Shown one piece after another: positions 35,592 to 43,068 of a DNA stretch of 64,000 bases. The notes beneath the pieces are model-generated. The model was not told where the DNA came from and did not search any database. It saw only the letters and a list, made by a program, of their open reading frames with translations. Source of the DNA: Sedimentibacter sp. zth1 (GTDB lineage Bacteria > Bacillota > Clostridia > Tissierellales > Sedimentibacteraceae); NCBI RefSeq assembly GCF_017352195.1, contig NZ_CP071445.1, forward strand, positions 2,294,001-2,358,000. The letters are read 5' to 3'. Made by a program: the position numbers and the translations under genes. Numbering within the stretch: position 1 is the stretch's first letter; each line of letters begins with the position of its first letter.

Positions 35592-37067
35592 ATGGCAATT
35601 AATAAAATTTTAAATGAGACAATACTATCATTAAAAGATAGCTTTAAAGATAATGATGACGTCATATATAGAGATATAGTTTGTAGAAACAAACAAACTA
35701 CAAAAATGTGTATGGTCTATATAGATGGAATGACAAAAAAAGATGAAGTTAGCGAATTTGCAATTGAAGGATTAATAAAATATTTTGATTTAGACAATTT
35801 TGAAACACATTCACAACAAGAAATTGAGAAGATAATAACTAAAACAAGTATCACGATAGCAGAGATAAAAGTTATTGATGATATGAATGAAGCAATAGAC
35901 AATATTCTTTGCGGTGAAACAATGCTATTTGTTGATGGCTGTAGCAAATCTATCATGGTTGGCTCAAGAGGATGGCCAATGCGTGGGATTGAAGAACCGG
36001 CTACTGAGTCATTAATTAGAGGTCCAAAGGATGGTTTCAATGAAACATTAAAAGTAAACATAGCATTAATTAGAAGAAGAATAAAAGATACGAGATTAAA
36101 AGTAAAATTTATGAAACTAGGAACACGTTCAAAAACGGATATAGCTTTAATGTATATGGGTGATAAAGTAAACAAAGAAGTTTTAAAAGAATTAAAAAAA
36201 AGATTAAATAACATAAAAATAGAAGCAATTTTAGAAAGCTCATATATTGAAGAATTAATAGAAGACGATACGTATTCACCATTCCCGCAGATAGAAAATA
36301 CTCAAAGACCTGATGCAGCAGCATCTGCTATACTTGAAGGTCGTGTAGTTATAGGAATTGATAATTCACCTGAAGTATTAATAGTTCCGGCTATTATGAC
36401 AGTGTTTTTGCAATCATCTGAAGATTATTACGAAAGATGGTCATCAACATTGTTGATGAGAATTGTTAGATATTTGGCATTACCCATAACGGTGCTTTTA
36501 CCTGCATTGTATGTAGCAATAACAACCTTCCACCCTAATATGCTACCTACAGAGCTTGCATTATATGTTGCGGCATCAAGAGCGAAAGTACCGTTTCCTG
36601 CTTGGTTTGAAGCAACGCTTTTAGAACTAGTTATGGAGCTTATACGTGAAGCAGGCATGAGAATTATAGGCCCATTAGGTTCAACAATAGGTATAGTTGG
36701 TGGTCTGGTTATTGGGCAGGCATCTGTTGAGGCAGGACTTATTACACCACTGTTAGTTATAATAGTAGCTGCAACTACCATAGCATCATTTGCAATACCT
36801 AGCTATGATTTTGCTACATCATTAAGAATTATTAGGTTTGCTTTTATCATATTAGCAGCTTGCTTAGGTTTATTTGGTATAGCTTTAGGAGTATGCTTAC
36901 TATTAACGCATTTATGTTCATTAAAGAGTATGAGCATACCATATATGATTCCTTTTTCAAGTTTTGTGACAAACAAGGATGATTTAGAAGATACAATAGT
37001 AAGACATAAAATTTCTAACCTAGTGCATAAACCAGAATACTTACAGAAAAAAAGAAAAGAGAGGTAA
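35592..37067 (+). CDS. Spore germination protein, GerA family (receptor A subunit)
   Basis: 491 residues: a soluble N-terminal half (about 1-270) and four to five membrane helices at the C-terminus. Typical GerA blocks are MVGSRGWPMRGIEEPATESLIRGPKDGF, RRRIKD and PFPQIENTQRPD, then GIDNSPEVLIVPAIM and VPFPAWFEATLLELVMELIREAGMR. The A subunit is the germinant-binding part of the GerABC receptor in the spore inner membrane. It is followed after two bases by the B subunit and then the C subunit. The germinant is unknown. In clostridia this set is often named gerKA/KB/KC or gerA/B/C. Confidence 0.95.
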   Translation: MAINKILNETILSLKDSFKDNDDVIYRDIVCRNKQTTKMCMVYIDGMTKKDEVSEFAIEGLIKYFDLDNFETHSQQEIEKIITKTSITIAEIKVIDDMNEAIDNILCGETMLFVDGCSKSIMVGSRGWPMRGIEEPATESLIRGPKDGFNETLKVNIALIRRRIKDTRLKVKFMKLGTRSKTDIALMYMGDKVNKEVLKELKKRLNNIKIEAILESSYIEELIEDDTYSPFPQIENTQRPDAAASAILEGRVVIGIDNSPEVLIVPAIMTVFLQSSEDYYERWSSTLLMRIVRYLALPITVLLPALYVAITTFHPNMLPTELALYVAASRAKVPFPAWFEATLLELVMELIREAGMRIIGPLGSTIGIVGGLVIGQASVEAGLITPLLVIIVAATTIASFAIPSYDFATSLRIIRFAFIILAACLGLFGIALGVCLLLTHLCSLKSMSIPYMIPFSSFVTNKDDLEDTIVRHKISNLVHKPEYLQKKRKER

Positions 37068-37069
37068 AA

Positions 37070-38152
37070 ATGAGAAATCATAAAATAACAGCTTATCAAA
37101 ATACATCAATGCTTATTTTATCATCTTTTATCTTTCAAATATTAGTGCTTCCAGTATTAATAACTAAAACAAATGGACCAACTGCATGGATAAGTATAGT
37201 TATAGCGATGTTTATAGGAATTTTATTTATTAAACCTATTTGTAAAATACAAGAAAAACGTCATGATAAAACTTTATTAGATATTTGCAATGACCTTATG
37301 CCAACATTAATAGTTAAAATAATAGGTACTTTCTATATAGTGTTTTTTATAGTAGCAAGTAGCATATTGTTAAAGGATTTTTCGGAGCAAGTAAAAATAT
37401 TTATGCTTCCTAGAACACCGAATAATTTAGTTATACTTATAATTCTTTTAACATCTTCATATGCTGCACATAAAGGAATAGTTACAATTGCGCAAGTAGC
37501 ACATTTAACCGTTATTATTACATTAATACCATTGTTGCTAGTCACAATATTTTCAACTTCGAACGCAACTTTATCAAATATATTTCCTATTTGGCCACTT
37601 GATTTTGTTGGTATATTAAAAGGTGTGCCGTTTGCTTTTGCTGGATTTTTTGGGTTTTATATATTACTATTTTCAAATCCATATGTTAGAAAATATAAAG
37701 TAAATAATAAACAAAACAAAACGTTTTTTATCTTAAGCAGTGCAATATATATTTTATGCTTTTTCCTAGTAATGTTTAAATTTGGATACGGAGAAGCTAG
37801 AAGACTAGTTTTTCCATTTAATCAAATATTAAAGTTTTTAAATATACCGGGTTCTTTTATTGAAAATTTAGAGGCTTTGGGCATGTCATTAAGTACAGTT
37901 TGTGCATTTGTTTGTCTATCTATTATATTGTATTTTACTAACTTAAGCTTACAAAAAACATTAAAGACCGAAGAAGATAGTTATTTTATTTTTATTCAAA
38001 CTCCAATTATATACATATTAGCGTGTATATTACCAGGAATAAATATTGTTTTAAAATATATACACATTCCTATATATATTTTTTCTGCAATAAATATTCT
38101 TGTAATATTATCGCTTATAGTTCTAGATAAAAAAAGGAGTATGGCAAAATGA
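37070..38152 (+). CDS. Spore germination protein, GerB/endospore permease family
   Basis: 360-residue protein with ten predicted membrane helices, of the amino-acid/polyamine/organocation superfamily. It starts with the usual HKITAYQNTSMLILSS and has the PRTPNNLVILIILLTSSYAAHKG stretch seen in GerAB proteins. It is the B subunit of the germinant receptor, needed for receptor function and probably for ligand recognition or ion release. GAGAGGTAAAA overlaps the end of the A gene, and its stop overlaps the C-subunit start (ATGA), so the three are coupled. Confidence 0.93.
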   Translation: MRNHKITAYQNTSMLILSSFIFQILVLPVLITKTNGPTAWISIVIAMFIGILFIKPICKIQEKRHDKTLLDICNDLMPTLIVKIIGTFYIVFFIVASSILLKDFSEQVKIFMLPRTPNNLVILIILLTSSYAAHKGIVTIAQVAHLTVIITLIPLLLVTIFSTSNATLSNIFPIWPLDFVGILKGVPFAFAGFFGFYILLFSNPYVRKYKVNNKQNKTFFILSSAIYILCFFLVMFKFGYGEARRLVFPFNQILKFLNIPGSFIENLEALGMSLSTVCAFVCLSIILYFTNLSLQKTLKTEEDSYFIFIQTPIIYILACILPGINIVLKYIHIPIYIFSAINILVILSLIVLDKKRSMAK

Positions 38153-39276
38153 AGTATAAAATTTTAGCTTTAGTATTAATTATAATTTTCATGTTTTCTT
38201 TAGTAGGATGCGGAATAAAAGATGCTGTAGAAATTAATAAAAGAGAATACATTTTTGCAGTAGGTATAGACACAAATGATAATGCAACTAGTGAAGAAGA
38301 TGAGTATACTTTTACAGCAGAAATACCCGTATTGAACACAGGTTCGCAAGATAAAAGATTTGTTATAACACAAAATTGCAATGACTTAACTAGTTTTTAC
38401 TATAATAATATATTATCAACAGATAAAATAGCTTCTGATAGTATGATGCAAGTTATAATCATTGGCGAAGATGTATTAAAAGACAAAGATACAATAAAAA
38501 GGATGTTTGATGAAATAGAACGTTCACCTCAAATAAATCGTAAAGTAAAAATTGTTGTGGCAAAGGGAAAAGCGTCAGACATAGTGAATTTTGAAATAGC
38601 AGATAATCCATTGATTGGAAGATATATTAGTGAATTTTTAATTAAATTAAAAAAGCTTAGCTTTCAAACGACATATAGTTTCGATGAAGTTGTATTGTAT
38701 TTGCAAAACTTAGGCAACGCATTAATACCTGCAGTTGAGATTAAAAATGATAGATTGTCAATAGATGGGGCAGCTGTTATAAAGAAATATGAGCTTATAG
38801 ATTATATAAATCATGATGAAAATGGCATAATATCAATGTTGACAAAGGGTGCCGCTACCGGTATGAATGATATAAATATTAAAGTTGATGAAATACCAGT
38901 ATCATTAACATATGAAAATGTTGTAGTTTCGCAGGATATAAATATTAAAGGTGAAAAATTAGATGCAAAGCTATATGTTACAGTTTATTTAAACATAAAT
39001 TCATACGACTTAACAAAAACAAATAGCTCTGATATAGATTTTGAAAGAAAGCTTTGTAATGAAACTAATGCATTAATGTCAAAGTATACTAAGAAACTGC
39101 TACAAAAAATGCAAGAGGATTATAAAATGGACATTTTAGGTATACAAGATGATTTAATGAAATTTGATAAAACTGACTATGACAAAATAAAAGATAAATA
39201 TGAAGAAGTATTTGAAAGTGCAAATATTAACGTTTATTACAATGTAAAAATAAATAATAGTGGTATGGTTAAGTAA
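38149..39276 (+). CDS. Spore germination lipoprotein, Ger(x)C family
   Basis: 375 residues. The signal sequence ends in lipobox FSLVGC (Cys21). The family opening KREYIFAVGIDTND and the RSPQINRKVKIVVAKGKASDIV and EKLDAKLYVTVYLNI blocks identify Ger(x)C. The lipoprotein is the C subunit of the germinant receptor, anchored on the outer face of the spore inner membrane. It overlaps the B gene by four bases. SpoIIR begins 23 bp downstream. Confidence 0.93.
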   Translation: MKYKILALVLIIIFMFSLVGCGIKDAVEINKREYIFAVGIDTNDNATSEEDEYTFTAEIPVLNTGSQDKRFVITQNCNDLTSFYYNNILSTDKIASDSMMQVIIIGEDVLKDKDTIKRMFDEIERSPQINRKVKIVVAKGKASDIVNFEIADNPLIGRYISEFLIKLKKLSFQTTYSFDEVVLYLQNLGNALIPAVEIKNDRLSIDGAAVIKKYELIDYINHDENGIISMLTKGAATGMNDINIKVDEIPVSLTYENVVVSQDINIKGEKLDAKLYVTVYLNINSYDLTKTNSSDIDFERKLCNETNALMSKYTKKLLQKMQEDYKMDILGIQDDLMKFDKTDYDKIKDKYEEVFESANINVYYNVKINNSGMVK

Positions 39277-39298
39277 GTATTTAAGACTTGGAGGAGTT

Positions 39299-39940
39299 AT
39301 GAAATACAAATCAAAAATTTGCTTTATCTTGATACTTCTTGTGATGGCAGTTGTTGTAGCATATGCTTTTGAATCATATTTTGAAATATTACAGCTCGAA
39401 GATAAAGTTATTAGGCTACATATACTTGCAAATTCTGATACATTGCAAGATCAAGATTTAAAGTTAAAGGTAAGAAATAACATTATAGAAAATTTTAGTG
39501 GAAAGCTAAAAAGTGTTGTTTCAAAAAAAGACAGTGAAAAAATAATACATGAAAATTTAAACGAAATAAGAAATATAGCTCAGCAAACAGTATATAAAGA
39601 AGGCTATTATTATGATGTAAGGGTTTTTTATGATAACTATGAATTTCCTGTTAGGCAATACGAGGATTTTACTTTGCCAGAGGGTGATTATGACACGGTA
39701 AGAGTTGAAATTGGAGAAGCAAATGGAAAAAATTGGTGGTGTGTTATGTTTCCACCACTGTGTTTTATGAATGTTGGAAAAGCTTCAGATGCTGATAAGC
39801 TAGATGAAGAAGTAGAGAACAGATTAAAAGAAGTTCTAACAGAAGAAGAAATAGAGATTATAAGAACAAACAGAGGGTATTCAAAAATCAAATTAAAATC
39901 AAAGCTATATGAAATTATTAGAAAAATAATGCAGAAATAA
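39299..39940 (+). CDS. spoIIR: Stage II sporulation protein R
   Basis: 213 residues. One N-terminal signal/anchor helix (about 7-25) leads to the SpoIIR domain, marked by VIRLHILANSDTLQDQDLKLKVRN, an RQY...LPEGDYDTVRVEIGEANGKNWWCVMFPPLCF stretch and a charged end. SpoIIR is made in the forespore and activates the SpoIIGA protease, which releases sigma E in the mother cell. This shows that the organism sporulates. ATG 39299 lies behind TTGGAGGAGTT; earlier in-frame codons overlap gerC. The stop codon lies inside a terminator hairpin later split off by an IS element. Confidence 0.95.
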   Translation: MKYKSKICFILILLVMAVVVAYAFESYFEILQLEDKVIRLHILANSDTLQDQDLKLKVRNNIIENFSGKLKSVVSKKDSEKIIHENLNEIRNIAQQTVYKEGYYYDVRVFYDNYEFPVRQYEDFTLPEGDYDTVRVEIGEANGKNWWCVMFPPLCFMNVGKASDADKLDEEVENRLKEVLTEEEIEIIRTNRGYSKIKLKSKLYEIIRKIMQK

Positions 39941-39951
39941 CTGCATTATTT
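39924..39951. repeat. Left 28-bp target-site duplication of the IS element
   Basis: AAATAATGCAG-AAATAA-CTGCATTATTT, itself a hairpin (11-bp arms). It is identical to 41568-41595. It overlaps the end of spoIIR. Confidence 0.92.
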
Positions 39952-41567
39952 CAGATTGTAGACAAACGCAACTTAGATTATTGCTAAGTTGCGTTTGTTG
40001 TAATTAAATTTATGTATTTCTATAAAATTGAAGATTTCTTTAAAAATACATGTTTTTAAAGGAACAATAAGCCCCATTCTTTTTTTGATTTTTGCTAATT
40101 TTTTTAGATTCATGCATGCAAAAGTAAGCCCAATTTTCTTTTTCATTTGAGCTATTCCAACTTCCGTAGTATATCTTAACCCATGATTTTCTTTTGCAGT
40201 TCCAAAAATTCTTTCGATAGTTTCTTTTCTTAAATCATAGATTTGCTTATTTCCTCTAGTATGTCTAATATCTTCGCATTTTTCAATATATTTCTGCCAA
40301 ATATGTCTGGTAACTACCTTTACGTTGTTTTTACTTGCTGTACATTGTTTTAAGAATGGACATTTGCAGCATATTTTTGCATTACTTTTGTATTCACGAT
40401 AACCATCTCTAGTTGTTGTACAATATTTTAAAATCTGATTATTAGGACATACATAACAATTATAGTATTCATCATATGCATATTCATATTTTTTGAAAAA
40501 TTCTGGTTTGGTCATGGGTCTTTTATATGGAAGTAATGCCTGGATTCCTTCATCCATGATAAGTTTTGCAATTTGTGGTGTTTTATATCCTGCATCTGCT
40601 ACAATCATCTTAGGATTTAATTCTATCAATTTATTAAAAAGTGCAGGGAAAGTTCTGCTGTCATGTAAATTACCAGGATGTACTGTATATCTTAAAATCC
40701 ATCCGTTTTTATCACAAGCTGTTTCTGAACAGTATGCAAATACTTCTTTATGCTCACCTTTATGGAACAGTCCACTTTCTGGATCTGTTGTACTTTCAGT
40801 TATTGTTTTAGTATTTTTATCTTCTGATGCTGAATCATTCCGTTACTGTTATCATCATCATTTTTATCTTCAAACGGCTTTTTACCATGTATTTCTCTGT
40901 CCTTGTTTATTTCTTCTTTTAGTTGCTTTTCGTAAAACATAGTTTCTTTTTTTACATTCTTTTTTATGTTTTTCTTTTTATTTGCAGCTGCTTTAATATG
41001 AGTGGCATCAACGAATATCGTATCTGTGTCTACTAAATTTAATGTTATGATTTCCTCAAGTATCTTATTGAAAATTTGTTCGAATAAATCAGTATCTTTA
41101 AACCTTCTTGTATAATTTTTACCAAACGTTGTGAAATGAGGAACTGGATCAGTTAATCCTAATCCCAAAAACCAGCGATAGGCAACATTTACTTGTATTT
41201 CTTTTACTGTTTGTCTCATGCTTTTTATTCCAAACAAATACTGAATCATAGGTATTTTTATTAGCATCACAGGATCTAAACTCGGTCTTCCAGTATTTTG
41301 TGAATATCTTTCTTTTACCAAATCATAGATAAAACTAAAATCTATTGCATTTTCAATATCTCTAAGGATATGATCTTGCGGAACTAATTCATCAATTGTT
41401 GTCATAACTAGTTGATTTTTTTCATCATTTGTTTTTTTATGCAACATAACTTTTACCACCTTTATTTTCTACTTATATTATACCATAAAAATGCTAAAAT
41501 GTCTTGATTTTTCAATATTTAAACGTGAAAAAAGTCGGTGATTTTCACCGACTTTGTCTTCACTCTG
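39952..41567 (-). mobile_element. IS1182-family insertion sequence (1,616 bp)
   Basis: The ends are imperfect inverted repeats: left CAGATTGTAGACAAA (39952-39966) and right, reverse complement, CAGAGTGAAGACAAA (41567-41553), 13 of 15 matching. A hairpin lies just inside each end: 39963-39997 (14-bp arms) and 41531-41555 (11-bp arms), which would block outside transcription. A 28-bp identical direct repeat flanks the element. It contains one frameshifted transposase gene. The family is assigned from the transposase. Confidence 0.92.
39973..41447 (-). pseudogene. IS1182-family transposase, frameshifted
   Basis: Two minus frames make one transposase of about 490 residues. The N-terminal part (41447 to about 40840) has TGRPSLDPVMLIKIPMIQYL and the first catalytic Asp in FVDATHIKAAANK. 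The C-terminal part (about 40840-39973, offset by one base) has VADAGYKTP with the second Asp and KETIERIFGTAKENHGLRYT with the Glu, plus a zinc-like CCKCPFLKQC. The shift lies in the Asn/Asp/Ser-rich segment near 40840; past it the first frame ends at 40800. No slippery A or T run is there, so this looks like decay. The start ATG 41447 follows AAAGGTGGTAAAAGTT. Confidence 0.85.
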
Positions 41568-41595
41568 AAATAATGCAGAAATAACTGCATTATTT
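41568..41595. repeat. Right 28-bp target-site duplication, still a working terminator
   Basis: Identical to 39924-39951. Here it is followed by TTTTT and stands two bases before the end of the opposing regulator gene, so it is the original bidirectional terminator between spoIIR and that gene. Confidence 0.92.
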
Positions 41596-41597
41596 TT

Positions 41598-42545
41598 TTA
41601 CAAATTGTCTAATTCAATAATTTTAGGGAATTTATTTCTAGCAGTATTTTCCATATCAACTGCAAACTGAGGGAAACCAGCATTTTTATAAAGATGTTTA
41701 GCACATCTATATTCAACCAGTGCTTCATTGTATCTTTCTAATCTATAAAGAGTTAAATATTTCATTTCAAATAATTCAGGTAGTAATCTAGTCATGTTAT
41801 TTTTAAATGAAAAATCAATCCCTTTATTTATATAAGAAAAAGCGGTATTGTAGTCATTTTTATAATAATATAACTTGCCTAATTGAAACAATGTAGCTTG
41901 ATATAATTTGTTTGTGTAAGTCATTGAATTATAACTTTGATAAGATTCAGAAAAATAGAATTTATCTATTGTATCTAAAATATATAATAATATGTTTATA
42001 CATTTTATTTCTTCGTTAAGCTCTCTATAACAACAACTTATAAGATTTAACATTGAATAACCTAAATTTGAATATATATTTTGTTTTGTGTTTTGTATCT
42101 TAAAGGATGGAGTTTCTGCTTGTATACCTTGCTGGCATAATTCAATTACCATATCATAGCGTTTGTTTGTATGAAATTCATATGCAGCTTTTGCATAATA
42201 TAGTAGTGCTAAATTTTGACCGCTTCTAAATAAAGAATGTTTTTCAACTATTTTTATTAGAGAATATAGTTTTTCGAAATTAAGTGCACCAATACAATTT
42301 ATTATCTGGTCTGAATATTCTATTGCTTCAATAATATTATTGTTATATATTTTTTTATAATATTCATTTAAGTCTATGTTTAATTTAGAGGATAGTCTAT
42401 GTAGTACATATATAGATGGTTCACTATCATTATGTTCAATTCTTATTAATTGCTTAACCGAACAAATTCCTTCAGATAATTCTTTCTGAGTTAAGTTATA
42501 TTTTTTTCTTAATTGTTTTAAAATGCTTCCAAAATTTGATTCCAT
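41598..42545 (-). CDS. RRNPP-type (PlcR/Rgg-like) HTH-TPR transcriptional regulator
   Basis: 315 residues. The N-terminal XRE helix-turn-helix (about 5-62, LKQLRKKYNLTQKELSEGICSV...) is followed by about 250 residues of TPR-like helices (for example LFQLGKLYYYKNDYNTAFSYINKG). This architecture is that of PlcR, PrgX and Rgg regulators, which bind small imported peptides. The divergent gene 122 bp away encodes a secreted 50-residue peptide, a fitting pheromone. Both flank a RiPP operon, so I infer quorum control of that operon. ATG 42545 lies behind GGGGGGAAATATT; an in-frame TTG at 42575 is rejected. The architecture is firm; the ligand is inferred. Confidence 0.85.
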   Translation of the reverse strand: MESNFGSILKQLRKKYNLTQKELSEGICSVKQLIRIEHNDSEPSIYVLHRLSSKLNIDLNEYYKKIYNNNIIEAIEYSDQIINCIGALNFEKLYSLIKIVEKHSLFRSGQNLALLYYAKAAYEFHTNKRYDMVIELCQQGIQAETPSFKIQNTKQNIYSNLGYSMLNLISCCYRELNEEIKCINILLYILDTIDKFYFSESYQSYNSMTYTNKLYQATLFQLGKLYYYKNDYNTAFSYINKGIDFSFKNNMTRLLPELFEMKYLTLYRLERYNEALVEYRCAKHLYKNAGFPQFAVDMENTARNKFPKIIELDNL

Positions 42546-42572
42546 AATATTTCCCCCCAGATTTAGTTTTGT

Positions 42573-42620
42573 CAAGAGACATATGTGTCCCTTGAATTTA
42601 ATATGACATTATTTTACAAT
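42573..42620 (+). promoter_or_regulatory. Promoter and palindromic operator of the peptide/RiPP operon
   Basis: TTGAAT (42592-42597), a 17-bp spacer and TACAAT (42615-42620) form a sigma-A promoter reading into the pheromone gene. A 22-bp palindrome, CAAGRGACA-N4-TGTCYCTTG in outline (42573-42594, 18 of 22 symmetric), touches the -35 box, where an activator would contact polymerase. It lies between the regulator and the pheromone gene. Confidence 0.65.
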
Positions 42621-42666
42621 TTATTTAGTTAATAGTCAATACAAAAATCAAGAGGGTGATAGAGAC

Positions 42667-42819
42667 ATGAAAAAAAGATTTAGATGTTATTTATTATTAT
42701 TACTACTTGTAACTATAGTGTTAACATCTAATACATATGAAAACATTAATGGAGATGGTTCATCTGAAAGGGGAGAACTAATTGTAAGTAACTATGCTGA
42801 AAATATAATGTATGTATAG
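42667..42819 (+). CDS. Secreted pheromone-like peptide (candidate ligand of the HTH-TPR regulator)
   Basis: 50 residues: basic start MKKRFR, a hydrophobic core of leucines and valines (residues 8-20), then a short polar tail ending SNYAENIMYV. AGAGGGTGATAGAGAC precedes the ATG. Size, signal-like N-terminus and position match PapR/SHP-type peptides, whose C-terminal 5-10 residues are cut out and re-imported. It is the first gene after the operator/promoter at 42573-42620 and lies 57 bp before the RiPP precursor. I do not recognise a homologue, so function is inferred from context; it could instead be a second RiPP-like peptide. Confidence 0.65.
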   Translation: MKKRFRCYLLLLLLVTIVLTSNTYENINGDGSSERGELIVSNYAENIMYV

Positions 42820-42876
42820 AATTTAATTTTTGAAATTTGTTTAGTTAAACAATAAAAATAAAGGGAGGTGAAAAAA

Positions 42877-42978
42877 ATGATAGATAAAATTACTAAAATG
42901 ATAAAAGGTGTAGTAACTACATATGATACATGAAATTGTGGATCACAAAGATGTGCGGAGTCACATGTAACTTATTAA
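42877..42978 (+). CDS. Candidate RiPP precursor with in-frame TGA at codon 19 (possible selenocysteine)
   Basis: GGGAGGTGAAAAAA is an excellent ribosome binding site for ATG 42877. The frame reads 18 residues (MIDKITKMIKGVVTTYDT), then TGA at 42931-42933, then NCGSQRCAESHVTY and TAA. Read through, it makes 33 residues with a helical leader-like start and a core bearing two Cys. Read literally, it stops at 18 residues with no core. A hairpin ATGTG-CGGAGT-CACAT at 42951-42966 has its loop G about 23 nt after the TGA, within the loose spacing of bacterial SECIS elements. Alternatives are Trp decoding, a nonsense mutation or a sequencing error. The radical SAM maturase follows, 90 bp downstream. 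Confidence 0.6.
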
Positions 42979-42987
42979 TGTAAAAAT

Positions 42988-43023
42988 ATTTGAAGCAAGA
43001 TATTATAATATCTTGCTTCAAAT
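42988..43023 (+). terminator. Strong hairpin between precursor and maturase genes
   Basis: 17-bp perfect inverted repeat (42988-43004 with 43007-43023). No T run follows, so it is more likely a partial terminator or mRNA-stabilising element that favours precursor over maturase expression. Confidence 0.65.
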
Positions 43024-43068
43024 AATATTTATAATTAAAAAAAATACTAAATACAGGAGATACATATT

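Noticed and set aside
40800-40860. Programmed ribosomal frameshift in the transposase
   Set aside because: No slippery heptamer or long A run is present at the overlap, and IS1182-type transposases are normally one frame; decay is simpler.
42547-42575. TTGACA on the minus strand as -35 box of the HTH-TPR regulator
   Set aside because: A -10 box at normal spacing would put the start at or past the ATG 42545; the TTG inside it is also an unlikely start codon because the GGGGGG binding site lies downstream.
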